Origin: Chloroflexota bacterium
GTDB lineage: Bacteria > Chloroflexota > Chloroflexia > Thermomicrobiales > UBA6265
Assembly: GCA_023423795.1 (NCBI GenBank)
Contig: JAFAEX010000122.1
Span: 1-20,557 of the forward strand
Direction: 5' to 3'
DNA length: 20,557 bases
Both the position numbers and the translations under genes were made by a program. Each line of letters begins with the position of its first letter. Position 1 is the stretch's first letter. Positions 6,570 through 13,924 of this stretch are shown piece by piece. A model generated the notes under the pieces. The model had not been told where the DNA came from, made no database searches, and was given only the letters and a program-made list of their open reading frames with translations.

Positions 6570-7682
6570 ATGACCGAGCACACGTCCCCCGAACTCACCG
6601 GCTTCTCGGCGGCCGCGTCCGCCCGCGCCAACCGGCTCGTCCTCCCCTCGTCCGTCCTCACCACGAAGCGCGGCGAAGGACGCTTCGACCGCCGCTCGGT
6701 GCTGCGCGCCGGGGCGGTCGGCGCGGCGGCGCTGGCGCTCGGGGTGGCCGGGCGGGGAGCGATAGCCCGGCAGTCCGGCGACCTCAAACCGGTGACGCTG
6801 GCCTGGAACGCCTCGGCGATCTGCACCGCCTCGGCCCCGGTGGCGAAGGACGAAGGCATCTTCGAAGACCACGGGCTGGCGGTCGAATTCATCAACTTCG
6901 GCGGCTCCACCGAGCAGTTGCTGGAAGCCATCGCCACCGGCAAGGCCGATGCCGGCGTCGGCATGGCGCTGCGCTGGCTGAAGCCGATGGAGCAGGGCTT
7001 CGACGTCAACATCACCGCCGGCATCCACGGCGGCTGCATGCGCCTGCTGGGCGCGACCGAGCAGGGCATCACCACCCTCGCCAGCCTGAAGGGCAAGACG
7101 GTCGCGATCTCCGACCAGGCCGGACCGGCGAAGAACTTCTTCTCCATCCTCCTCCAGAAGGAAGGCATCGACCCGTTTACCGAGGTGACCTGGAAGCAGT
7201 ACCCGGCCGACGTGCTGCCGCTGGCGGTCGAAAAGGGCGAGGCCCACGCCCTCGCCGACGGCGACCCGCGCACCTGGCTCTTCCTGCGCGACGCGAACGG
7301 CTCGCTGATCGAGATCGCGACCAACCTTTCCGGCGAATACGCCCACCGCACCTGCTGCATCGTCGGCATCCGTGGCAGCCTGGTTCGCGACGAACCCGCG
7401 GTCGCCGCCGCGCTCACCCAGTCCCTGCTGGAAGGCGGCCAGATCGTCTCCTCGCAGCCGGAAATCGGCGCCGAGGCCTTCTCGAAGTACGGCGGCATCG
7501 GCTCCATCGCCGACCTCACCGAGATGCTCGGCAGCCAGACGCACGGCCACCAGCCGGTCGGCGACGAACTGCTCGACAACATCGCCGCCTACGCCGACGA
7601 ACTGAAACTGGTCGGCGTCTTCGAGGAGGACACCGACAGCGCGGCGTTCGCGGCCTCGGTCTACGCCGACGTGCTGAACTGA
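6570..7682 (+). CDS. ABC transporter substrate-binding protein, NMT1/SsuA-like, Tat-exported
   Basis: This is a periplasmic-type binding protein for a nitrate/sulfonate/taurine-class importer. It has 370 residues. A long 38-residue lead precedes a twin-arginine signal, 'FDRRSVLRAGAVGAAALALG' (R41-R42), with a likely cleavage region near 'IARQSG'. The mature part opens with the typical 'VTLAWNASAICTASAPVAKDEGIFEDHGL', written here in two parts: 'VTLAWNASAICTASAP' and 'VAKDEGIFEDHGL'. It continues with 'LKGKTVAISDQ'. ATG 6570 has GGAG 6 bases upstream. The stop codon overlaps the ribosome binding site (TGAGGAA) of the permease gene, so the two are cotranscribed. A second binding protein lies at the end of the same transporter operon. 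Ligand is inferred from context only. Confidence 0.85.
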   Translation: MTEHTSPELTGFSAAASARANRLVLPSSVLTTKRGEGRFDRRSVLRAGAVGAAALALGVAGRGAIARQSGDLKPVTLAWNASAICTASAPVAKDEGIFEDHGLAVEFINFGGSTEQLLEAIATGKADAGVGMALRWLKPMEQGFDVNITAGIHGGCMRLLGATEQGITTLASLKGKTVAISDQAGPAKNFFSILLQKEGIDPFTEVTWKQYPADVLPLAVEKGEAHALADGDPRTWLFLRDANGSLIEIATNLSGEYAHRTCCIVGIRGSLVRDEPAVAAALTQSLLEGGQIVSSQPEIGAEAFSKYGGIGSIADLTEMLGSQTHGHQPVGDELLDNIAAYADELKLVGVFEEDTDSAAFAASVYADVLN

Positions 7683-7692
7683 GGAACCGACG

Positions 7693-8721
7693 ATGGCCCA
7701 ATCACCAACCGCGCCGACGGGCGCATCCATCCCCATCGGGGCGCCCGCCTCGGCGGCAACCGGATTTCCCGACGGCTTCGGCGTCTGGCCGACCGGCCTG
7801 CTGGCCGCGCTCTCGTGGGCGGTCACGGCCGCCTTCATCGCCTGGTGGCCGTCGCGCGAGGGCGCGGCGGACACCGGCATCCTCACCGGCGTCGTCCTCG
7901 TGGCGGCGGCGCTCCTGCTCGCGCTCGGCCTCGCCGGCGACCGGCTCGGGCCGTTCTCCGCGTGGCTGCGCCCGGCCGGGGCGTGGCTGGTCGCGCTGCC
8001 GCTCGGGCTGCTCTTTTGGGACGCCGTCACCGACACGTTCGCGCTCCTGCCGCCGCCGTTCTTCGCCTCGCCGGCGGCCATCCTGAATGTGTATGTGGAC
8101 GACTGGCCGAAGCTCGGCACCAGCCTGCTCCACTCGGTGCGGCTGCTGGCCATCGGCTACGCCGTCGGCGCGGTGCTCGGGTTCGCGACCGGCATCGCCA
8201 TCGGCTGGTGGAAGATCGCCGGCTACTGGCTCCACCCCGTGCTGCGCTTCGTCGGCCCGCTGCCGGCGACCGCCTGGCTGCCGATCGCCTTCTTCGTCTT
8301 CCCATCGAGTTTCACCGCCGGCACCTTCCTGGTCGCGCTCGCGGCCGGGGTGCCGGTCACGATCCTCACCTGGTCCGGCGTTTCCGGGGTGGACAAGGAC
8401 TACTACGACATCGCTCGCACCCTCGGCGCGAGCCAGGGCTTCCTCGTCCGCAAGGTCGCCATCCCCGCCGCCATGCCGCACGTCTTCGTCGGGCTCTTCA
8501 TGGGGCTGGGCGCGTCGTTCGCGGTGCTCGTCGTCGCCGAGATGCTCGGCGTCGAGGCCGGGCTCGGCTGGTACCTCCAGTGGGCCCAGGGCTGGGCGGC
8601 CTATCCCAGCATGTACGCCGCGCTGCTGGTGATGGCGGTGATGTGCTCCGGGCTGGTGACGCTGCTGTTCTGGACGCGCGACCGCACGCTGGCGTGGCAG
8701 AAGGGGCTTGTCCGATGGTAG
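7693..8721 (+). CDS. ABC transporter permease, sulfonate/taurine (SsuC/TauC) type with N-terminal extension
   Basis: This is the membrane channel of the importer. The C-terminal 250 or so residues are a standard binding-protein-dependent permease domain: a periplasmic entry segment 'LPPPFFASPAAIL', several hydrophobic spans, and the EAA cytoplasmic loop 'YDIARTLGASQGFLVRKVAIP' given in parts as 'DIARTLGASQGF' and 'LVRKVAIPAAMPHV' (about residues 239-262), which contacts the ATPase. Total length is 342 residues against roughly 250-280 for SsuC. The first 100 or so residues add two extra candidate membrane spans ('LLAALSWAVTAAFIAWW' and 'GILTGVVLVAAALLLALGL') after a Ser/Ala/Pro-rich start. GAGGAA lies 6 bases before ATG 7693. 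The stop overlaps the start of the ATPase gene. Confidence 0.9.
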   Translation: MAQSPTAPTGASIPIGAPASAATGFPDGFGVWPTGLLAALSWAVTAAFIAWWPSREGAADTGILTGVVLVAAALLLALGLAGDRLGPFSAWLRPAGAWLVALPLGLLFWDAVTDTFALLPPPFFASPAAILNVYVDDWPKLGTSLLHSVRLLAIGYAVGAVLGFATGIAIGWWKIAGYWLHPVLRFVGPLPATAWLPIAFFVFPSSFTAGTFLVALAAGVPVTILTWSGVSGVDKDYYDIARTLGASQGFLVRKVAIPAAMPHVFVGLFMGLGASFAVLVVAEMLGVEAGLGWYLQWAQGWAAYPSMYAALLVMAVMCSGLVTLLFWTRDRTLAWQKGLVRW

Positions 8722-9509
8722 CCCTCCACGCCGCTCCGGTTCCGCCCGCCGTCTCCGGTCTCTCGCTCGACATCGACGGCGTGCACCACCACTTCGACTA
8801 CGGCGGCCGCCCGCTGCCGGTGCTCGAGGCCATCGACCTCCAGGTCGCGGCGGGGGAGTTCGTCGCCATCCTCGGGCCGAGCGGTTGCGGCAAATCGACC
8901 CTGCTGCGCCTCGTCGCCGGGCTGGACGAACCGCGAACCGGCGCGATCGCCGCCGACGGCGCGCCGATCCTCGGGCCGGACCCGTCCCGCATCCTGATGT
9001 TTCAGGACCCGACCCTCTACCCGTGGCGCACCGTCTGGGACAACGCCGCGCTGGGGCTGGAAGCGCGCGGGCTGCTGCGGGCGCAGCGCGGGCGCGTTGA
9101 CGACGCGCTGGCGCTGGTCGGGCTGGCCGATTTCGGCGCGGCCTACCCCCGCCAACTCTCGGGCGGCATGGCGCAGCGGGTGGCGCTGGCCCGTGCCCTC
9201 GTCAACGACCCGCGCCTGCTGCTGCTGGACGAACCGTTCGCCAAACTCGACTCGCTGACCCGGATCACGATGCAGGCGGAACTGATCCGGCTCTGGCAGG
9301 AGACCGGGTTCACCGCGCTGCTCGTCACCCACGACGTGGAGGAGGCGCTGTTCCTCGCCCAGCGCGTCCTCGTTTTCAGCGACCGCCCGGCCCGGCTCAA
9401 GTCCGAACTGGTGGTCGAACGCCCCTACCCGCGCCATCGCGGCGACCCGTACCTCGCCGAACTGCGCCGCCGCGTGCTCGACGACCTCGGGCTCGCCGAA
9501 ACCTGGTGA
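8715..9509 (+). CDS. ssuB: ABC transporter ATP-binding protein, sulfonate (SsuB) type
   Basis: This is the cytoplasmic ATPase that powers the importer. It has 264 residues with every ABC motif intact: Walker A 'GPSGCGKST' (54-62), Q-loop Q97 in 'LMFQDPTLYPW', signature 'LSGGMAQR' (148-155), Walker B 'LLLLDEP' (168-174), D-loop 'AKLD', and switch H206 in 'VTHDVEEAL'. The 'PFAKLDSLTR' and 'THDVEEALFLAQRV' segments are characteristic of the nitrate/sulfonate/taurine subfamily. ATG 8715 overlaps the permease stop by 7 bases (ATGGTAG), indicating translational coupling. The reading frame stays open far upstream of this start but those residues are Arg-rich and overlap the permease, so the later start is preferred. 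Subfamily choice (SsuB versus TauB) rests on the neighbouring SsuA- and SsuD-like genes. Confidence 0.92.
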   Translation: MVALHAAPVPPAVSGLSLDIDGVHHHFDYGGRPLPVLEAIDLQVAAGEFVAILGPSGCGKSTLLRLVAGLDEPRTGAIAADGAPILGPDPSRILMFQDPTLYPWRTVWDNAALGLEARGLLRAQRGRVDDALALVGLADFGAAYPRQLSGGMAQRVALARALVNDPRLLLLDEPFAKLDSLTRITMQAELIRLWQETGFTALLVTHDVEEALFLAQRVLVFSDRPARLKSELVVERPYPRHRGDPYLAELRRRVLDDLGLAETW

Positions 9510-9541
9510 TCGCTTCCGTTCGCTCGCTGGAGAACCCTCGC

Positions 9542-10534
9542 ATGACACTCGACCCGTCGCGCGTCCGCCTCGGCCGGCGCTCCATCGTCGCCACCTCGCT
9601 CGGGGCCACGCTCGCCCTCGGCGGCGTCCGCTCCCGGGCGTTCGCCCAGGACCGCGAGGTCCGCATCGGCTACCAGAAGGGATCGGCCGTCCTGCTGATC
9701 CTGAAGAGCACCGGCACGCTGGAGGAGCGGCTCGGCGACTTCGGCTACGCCGTTTCCTGGACCGAGTTCCCGGCCGCTCTGCCGCTGCTGGAGGCGATGA
9801 ACGCCGGCAGCGTCAACTTTGGCAGTACCGGCGCCGCTCCGGTGATCTTCGCCCAGGCCGCCGGCACGGACCCCGTCTACGCGCTCTCGACCGCCTCCTC
9901 GCCGAAATCGCAGGCCATCATCGTGCCGGCGGATTCGCCGATCGAAACGGCCGCCGACCTCGCCGGCAAGACCGTCGCCGCCGCCAAGGGCTCGATCGCG
10001 CTGGCGTTGCTGGTGCGGGCGCTGGAATCGGCCGGTCTCCAGTGGGGCGACGCCGAACCGGCCTACCTGCTGCCGGCCGACGCCAAGGCGGCCTTCACCG
10101 GCGGCAGCATCGATGCATGGTCGATCTGGGACCCGTACTATGCCGCAGAGGAATTCGCCTCGGGCGCGCGCGCCGTCGAGACGAATGAGAGTCTCGGGAT
10201 GCCGAACCGCGGCTTCTACACCGCCGACCGGCGCTTCGCCGAGGAGCACGGCGACGCGTTGGCCGTCCTCGCCGCGGCGCTGGGCGAGACGGAAACCTGG
10301 GTAGGCGAGCACCCGGAGGAGGTCGCCGAAACGATCGCGGCCGAGATCGGGATGGACGCGCGGGTGCTGCTCGCCGCCGAGCAACGCAAGGTCTACGGGA
10401 CCGAGTCAATCTCGGATGACGTGCTCGCCGGCCAGCAGGACCTGGCCGACATGTTCTTCGGCCTCGGGTTGATCCCGGAGCCGCTCGACGTTTCGCAGGC
10501 GACGTTGCCCGCGTTGTCCACGCTGGCGTCGTAA
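9542..10534 (+). CDS. ssuA: Aliphatic sulfonate-binding protein, SsuA-like, Tat-exported
   Basis: This is the second binding protein of the transporter operon. It has 330 residues, with a twin-arginine signal 'LGRRSIVATSLGATLALGG' (R12-R13) ending near 'AFAQD'. The mature sequence has the SsuA hallmarks 'RIGYQKGSAVLLILKS', 'FPAALPLLEAMNAGSVNFG', 'TGAAPVIFAQAAG' and 'DAWSIWDPYYA'. ATG 9542 is preferred, with GGAG 9 bases upstream and the RR motif at the usual distance from the start. A GTG at 9506 would overlap the ATPase stop codon and add 12 residues. Its resemblance to SsuA is clearer than that of the binding protein encoded at 6570, so it is the better candidate for the alkanesulfonate receptor. 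It is followed by a strong hairpin and then the SsuD-like gene. Confidence 0.88.
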   Translation: MTLDPSRVRLGRRSIVATSLGATLALGGVRSRAFAQDREVRIGYQKGSAVLLILKSTGTLEERLGDFGYAVSWTEFPAALPLLEAMNAGSVNFGSTGAAPVIFAQAAGTDPVYALSTASSPKSQAIIVPADSPIETAADLAGKTVAAAKGSIALALLVRALESAGLQWGDAEPAYLLPADAKAAFTGGSIDAWSIWDPYYAAEEFASGARAVETNESLGMPNRGFYTADRRFAEEHGDALAVLAAALGETETWVGEHPEEVAETIAAEIGMDARVLLAAEQRKVYGTESISDDVLAGQQDLADMFFGLGLIPEPLDVSQATLPALSTLAS

Positions 10535-10539
10535 TCGAG

Positions 10540-10574
10540 CCGGTGCGCCCCGACCGCTCGCCGGGGCGCACCGG
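10540..10574 (+). terminator. Strong hairpin between ssuA and the SsuD-like gene
   Basis: CCGGTGCGCCCCG (10540-10552) and CGGGGCGCACCGG (10562-10574) form a perfect 13-bp stem with a 9-base loop, beginning 5 bases after the ssuA stop codon. No T-tract follows. It may act as a partial terminator, a 3'-end protecting structure or a processing signal that sets different mRNA levels for the transporter and the enzyme gene. The ribosome binding site of the next gene (10605-10609) is outside it. Confidence 0.55.
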
Positions 10575-10617
10575 CAACCAGCAGCGCGACACCCATCCCG
10601 GAACGGAGGTCCACCAG

Positions 10618-11712
10618 ATGCCCATCGAATTCGTCGGCATGATCCGCAGCAACGACACCTCGGAAATCCACTCCGCCGACGCCACGAAGGAATCGAACAT
10701 CGACCCCGGCTTCGTCCGCGACTTCGCCCGCGCCCACGAGGAAGGCGGGTTCGACCGGGTGCTGATCGGCTACTACTCCACCGGGCCGGACGGCTGGTCG
10801 ATCGCTTCCCACGCCGCCGCCCACACCGAGCGGCTGCACATGCTGGTCGCCCACCGGCCGGGCTTCGTCGCCCCGACGCTGGCGGCGCGCAAGGCGATCA
10901 CCCTCGACCACCTCACCGGCGGCCGCATCTCGCTCAACATCGTCACCGGCGGCAGCGACGAGGACCAGGCCCGCGACGGCGACTGGACGACCAAGGACGA
11001 GCGCTACCGGCGCACCGACGAATACCTCGACGTCCTGAAGAAGGTCTGGACCAGCGACGCCCCGTTCGACCACGAGGGCACGTTCTACCGGATCAAGGGC
11101 GGTTTCTCCGACGCCAAACCGGTCCAGCCGACGATCCCGCTCTACTTCGGCGGGGCGTCCGGCGCGGCGGTGCCGGTCGGCGCGAAGCATGCCGACGTCT
11201 ACATGCTCTGGGGCGAACCGCTGGCGGCGGTGAAGGAACGCATCGCGGCCGTTCGCGCCGCCGCCCCGGCCGGTCGGTCGCCCCGGTTCAGCGTCTCCTT
11301 ACGCCCGATCCTCGGCCGCACCGAGGAGGAGGCGTGGGAGAAGGCGCGAGGCTACCTCGACCAGATCGTCTCCCACCGCAGCGGCGGCTACCTGCCCGGC
11401 GTCTCGACCCGCCCCGGAGCGACCGGATCGCAGCGATTGCTGGACTTCGCGAAGGACCAGGAGATCTTCGACGAGCGGCTGTGGATGCCGATCGCGGCGG
11501 CGACCGGGGCGGGCGGCAATACCACCGCGCTCGTTGGCACCCCGGAGCAGGTGGCCGAATCGCTGCTGGCCTACTACGACCTCGGCGTGACCACCATCCT
11601 GATCCGCGGCTTCCGCCCCTACGACGACGCCGTGGAATACGGCCGCGAGTTGCTGCCGCTGGTCCGCGCCGAGGTTGCCCGCCGCGAACGGGCCGCCGTC
11701 GCCGCCGACTGA
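10618..11712 (+). CDS. SsuD-like flavin-dependent monooxygenase (luciferase-like, LLM class)
   Basis: The probable role is oxygenolytic cleavage of a C-S bond in an organosulfur compound using FMNH2 supplied by a separate reductase. The 364-residue length is close to E. coli SsuD (381). Shared segments include 'VAHRPGFVAPTLAARKAITLD', shown here as 'VAHRPGFVAPTLAARKA', plus 'SGGRISLNIVTGG' type sequence (here 'TGGRISLNIVTGGSD'), 'PLYFGGASGAA', 'YMLWGEPLAAVKERI' and a C-terminal 'TTALVGTPEQVAE'. Aligning by eye and from memory, SsuD catalytic-site residues Cys54, Arg226, His228 and Tyr331 are not matched (G56, Ser, Arg and Phe instead), so it may be a distinct subfamily with another substrate such as a sulfone or sulfinate. 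ATG 10618 has GGAGG 8 bases upstream. Its position after ssuA supports a sulfur role. Confidence 0.85.
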   Translation: MPIEFVGMIRSNDTSEIHSADATKESNIDPGFVRDFARAHEEGGFDRVLIGYYSTGPDGWSIASHAAAHTERLHMLVAHRPGFVAPTLAARKAITLDHLTGGRISLNIVTGGSDEDQARDGDWTTKDERYRRTDEYLDVLKKVWTSDAPFDHEGTFYRIKGGFSDAKPVQPTIPLYFGGASGAAVPVGAKHADVYMLWGEPLAAVKERIAAVRAAAPAGRSPRFSVSLRPILGRTEEEAWEKARGYLDQIVSHRSGGYLPGVSTRPGATGSQRLLDFAKDQEIFDERLWMPIAAATGAGGNTTALVGTPEQVAESLLAYYDLGVTTILIRGFRPYDDAVEYGRELLPLVRAEVARRERAAVAAD

Positions 11713-11900
11713 CACCCCGCGAGCCTCGCCCGCACGGACGACGCATGGCGCGACCGGCCGCCGCCCCTCGGCGACCGTTGCCGGCGGTCGTGCCCGAAAA
11801 GCGGGCGTGGCGCAGGATCACCTGCCCCGCACCCACGGCCCAATCGTCATCCCGCGCTGCGCCGCCAACCCGAGTGCGTCGAGGGGCCGTGTCGCCTCTT

Positions 11901-11932
11901 GACTCCTCGACGCCTCGACTCCTCGACTCCGG
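11901..11932 (+). repeat. Tandem 8-bp repeat overlapping a ribosome binding site
   Basis: Four consecutive 8-mers, GACTCCTC (11901), GACGCCTC (11909), GACTCCTC (11917) and GACTCCGG (11925), end in the GGAG (11931-11934) that serves the next gene. The same octamer reappears as GACTCCTC GACTCGGC at 16670-16685 inside the loop of another palindromic element. The rest of the 228-base spacer (11713-11940) has no gene; at 11845-11888 there is a weak resemblance to the palindrome arms (CGTCATCCCG ... GTCGAGGGG). Confidence 0.75.
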
Positions 11933-11940
11933 AGCCGCCC

Positions 11941-13176
11941 ATGACCTTCCCGAAAACCGAACGCCAGGCGCGATTCATCGAGATGGCCGACCGCCTCGCC
12001 GGGCCGATCGCCGAGCGCGCGGAGCGGATCGACCTCGAAAACCGGTTCCCGACCGAGAACTTCCGGGAACTCCACGAAACGGGCTACCTCGGCCTGACGA
12101 TCCCCGAGCGCTTCGGCGGCCTCGGCGCGAACCCGCTCGAATTCGCGCTCGCGCAGGAACGCATCGCCTACGCCTGCGGCTCGACCGGCCTTGCCAGCAG
12201 CATGCACCTGATCCTGCTCGGCCGGCTCGGCGACGGCGACCTCTGGCCGGACGACATTTTCGGCCGCGTCTGCCGCGACGCCATCGAGCGCGGCGCGCTG
12301 ATCAACGCCGTCAACAGCGAACCGGACCTCGGCAGCCCCAGCCAAGGCGCCCTGCCCAGCACCACCGCGACCCGCGTCCCCGGCGGCTGGAAGATCGAGG
12401 GGCGCAAGCGCTGGGCAAGCCTCGCGCCCGAACTGTCGTGGCTGTTCAGCCTGGTCGCCGTCGTCGATGGCGACGCGCCGCCGCGACGCGGCAACGTGCT
12501 CATCCCCGCCGACGCCCGCGGGGTGCGGGTCGAGGAAACGTGGAACAACCTCGGCATGCGCGGCACCGCCAGCCACGACGTCGTCTTCGACGGTGTGATC
12601 GTGCCGAACGACGCGCTGCTGCCCGCCGAAGGACCGGTCGCCGCGGCGTCCGCGCCGTGGTTCATCTTCCCTGGAGCGGCCGTTTACCTCGGCATCGCGC
12701 AGGCCGCGCGCGACGCGGCGGTCGAGTTCGCCCGCAACCGCCGCCCGAACGGCATGTCCGGCTCCATCGCCGAACTGCCGACCGTGCAACACAAGGTCGC
12801 CGAGATGGACCTCGCGCTGCTGCCGGCCCGAACCCTGCTGTACGCCACTGCCGAGCGCTGGGTGCACCACCCGGAGGAGCGCGACGCGCTCGCGTGGCAA
12901 CTCCCGGCGGCCAAGTACACCGTGACCGCCGCCGCGCTGAAGGTCACCGATCTCGCGCTGCGGGTCGTGGGCTCGGCCGGGCTGGCGCTGCACTCGCCGC
13001 TGCAACGGTTCTTCCGCGACGCGCGCACGGCGCTCGGCCACCCGCCGATGGAGGATGCCGTTCTGACGCTCGTCGGAAAGACCGCCCTCGGCCTGCTCCC
13101 GGAACAGTCAGCAGCAGCCGCCCAGCCGACCCCGGCCCGCGAAGCAGCGACCCAACCCGCGTTGGCGGCACGCTGA
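11941..13176 (+). CDS. Acyl-CoA-dehydrogenase-fold flavoprotein, DszC/SfnB-like (probable sulfur-compound monooxygenase)
   Basis: The protein has 411 residues with the three-part acyl-CoA dehydrogenase architecture: an N-terminal helical domain ('NFRELHETGYLGLTIPERFGG'-type start, here 'ELHETGYLGLTIPERFGG'), a middle beta domain ('NAVNSEPDLGSPSQG', 'GGWKIEGRKRWASLAPE', 'WNNLGMRGTASHDVVFDGV') and a C-terminal helical domain ('RFFRDARTALGHPPMEDA'). The usual YEG motif with its catalytic glutamate is absent; the C-terminal 'RDARTALGHPPMEDAVL' resembles flavin-dependent hydroxylases such as DszC and SfnB rather than true dehydrogenases. I infer an FMNH2-dependent oxygenase acting on a thioether, sulfoxide or similar compound, consistent with the neighbouring SsuD-like gene. 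ATG 11941 follows GGAG by 6 bases. The last 25 residues are an Ala/Pro/Gln-rich tail. A plain acyl-CoA dehydrogenase cannot be excluded. Confidence 0.8.
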   Translation: MTFPKTERQARFIEMADRLAGPIAERAERIDLENRFPTENFRELHETGYLGLTIPERFGGLGANPLEFALAQERIAYACGSTGLASSMHLILLGRLGDGDLWPDDIFGRVCRDAIERGALINAVNSEPDLGSPSQGALPSTTATRVPGGWKIEGRKRWASLAPELSWLFSLVAVVDGDAPPRRGNVLIPADARGVRVEETWNNLGMRGTASHDVVFDGVIVPNDALLPAEGPVAAASAPWFIFPGAAVYLGIAQAARDAAVEFARNRRPNGMSGSIAELPTVQHKVAEMDLALLPARTLLYATAERWVHHPEERDALAWQLPAAKYTVTAAALKVTDLALRVVGSAGLALHSPLQRFFRDARTALGHPPMEDAVLTLVGKTALGLLPEQSAAAAQPTPAREAATQPALAAR

Positions 13177-13228
13177 CCGGCCACCGGGCGGCGCCCGACC
13201 CGGACGAACCCAATCACACGGCGTTAGC

Positions 13229-13252
13229 GATCCAATCGGGCCGGATTCGGTC
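13229..13252. promoter_or_regulatory. Imperfect palindrome upstream of the OsmC gene (possible operator)
   Basis: The 24 bases from 13229 match their own reverse complement at 18 positions, with a core AATC-GGGCCG-GATT. It is about 45 bases before the OsmC start, in a 118-base spacer. No -35/-10 pair of good quality was seen around it, so it is only a candidate operator. Confidence 0.25.
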
Positions 13253-13294
13253 CAGACGCAATCCGCATCGAACGCGGGCAACACGGAGGCAACC

Positions 13295-13852
13295 ATGAGC
13301 GGCGTGCAGGGATACCTCGACGCCAAGCGGACGGCGATGCGCGCCCAGCGGACGCGGGTGGCGAGCGGCGAGGCCGCCCCGAAGCGCGTGTCGGCGCAGG
13401 TGAACGTCGAAGGACGCGCCGGCGTCCGCCGCGTGCGCGTGCGCGATTTCCAGTTCCTGACCGACAGCGGGCCGGAGACCGGCGGCTTCGACCTCGGGCC
13501 GTCGCCGGTCGAGGTGCTGCTCGGGGCGCTCGGCGGCTGCCTCGCCCACACGATCGTCGTGCAGGCCGCCCTGCGCGGCGTGCCGCTGGACGCGCTTTCC
13601 GTCGATGTCTCGGCCACGGTCGATCCGCGCGCCGGGCACCCGGCCCACCCCGACGTGCCGGTGCACCCACGCGAGATCGCCTACGTCGCGCGCATCGACA
13701 GCCCGGCCGACGAAGCCACGGTCCGGGCGCTGCTCGACGCGGCCGAGCGCGTCTGCCCGGTGACCGCGCTGCTGACGGAGCCGCAGGAGGTGACCGGTTC
13801 GCTCGCCTACCGCCACTCCGGCGCCGCGGCGGAACCCGTGGCGGCGGACTAG
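13295..13852 (+). CDS. OsmC-family thiol peroxidase
   Basis: OsmC/Ohr-family enzymes reduce organic hydroperoxides through a reactive cysteine pair. The 185-residue protein carries both cysteines: C82 in 'GALGGCLAHTI' and C154 in 'AAERVCPVTALL'. It also has the family's 'PSPVEVLLGAL' helix start. An N-terminal extension of about 45 residues precedes the first strand, more like YhfA/OsmC-related proteins than Ohr. ATG 13295 has CGGAGG 5 bases upstream. OsmC genes are often found beside organosulfur-oxidation genes. Here it may protect against peroxide from uncoupled flavin oxygenases, or act on sulfur species; the exact substrate is unknown. Confidence 0.85.
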   Translation: MSGVQGYLDAKRTAMRAQRTRVASGEAAPKRVSAQVNVEGRAGVRRVRVRDFQFLTDSGPETGGFDLGPSPVEVLLGALGGCLAHTIVVQAALRGVPLDALSVDVSATVDPRAGHPAHPDVPVHPREIAYVARIDSPADEATVRALLDAAERVCPVTALLTEPQEVTGSLAYRHSGAAAEPVAAD

Positions 13853-13924
13853 CGACGGAGCAGGATCCGCGGCTCGTCGTCCAATCCAGTCTCCTGCCTG
13901 GAGGGCGTGTCGGCGCCTCCCTCC

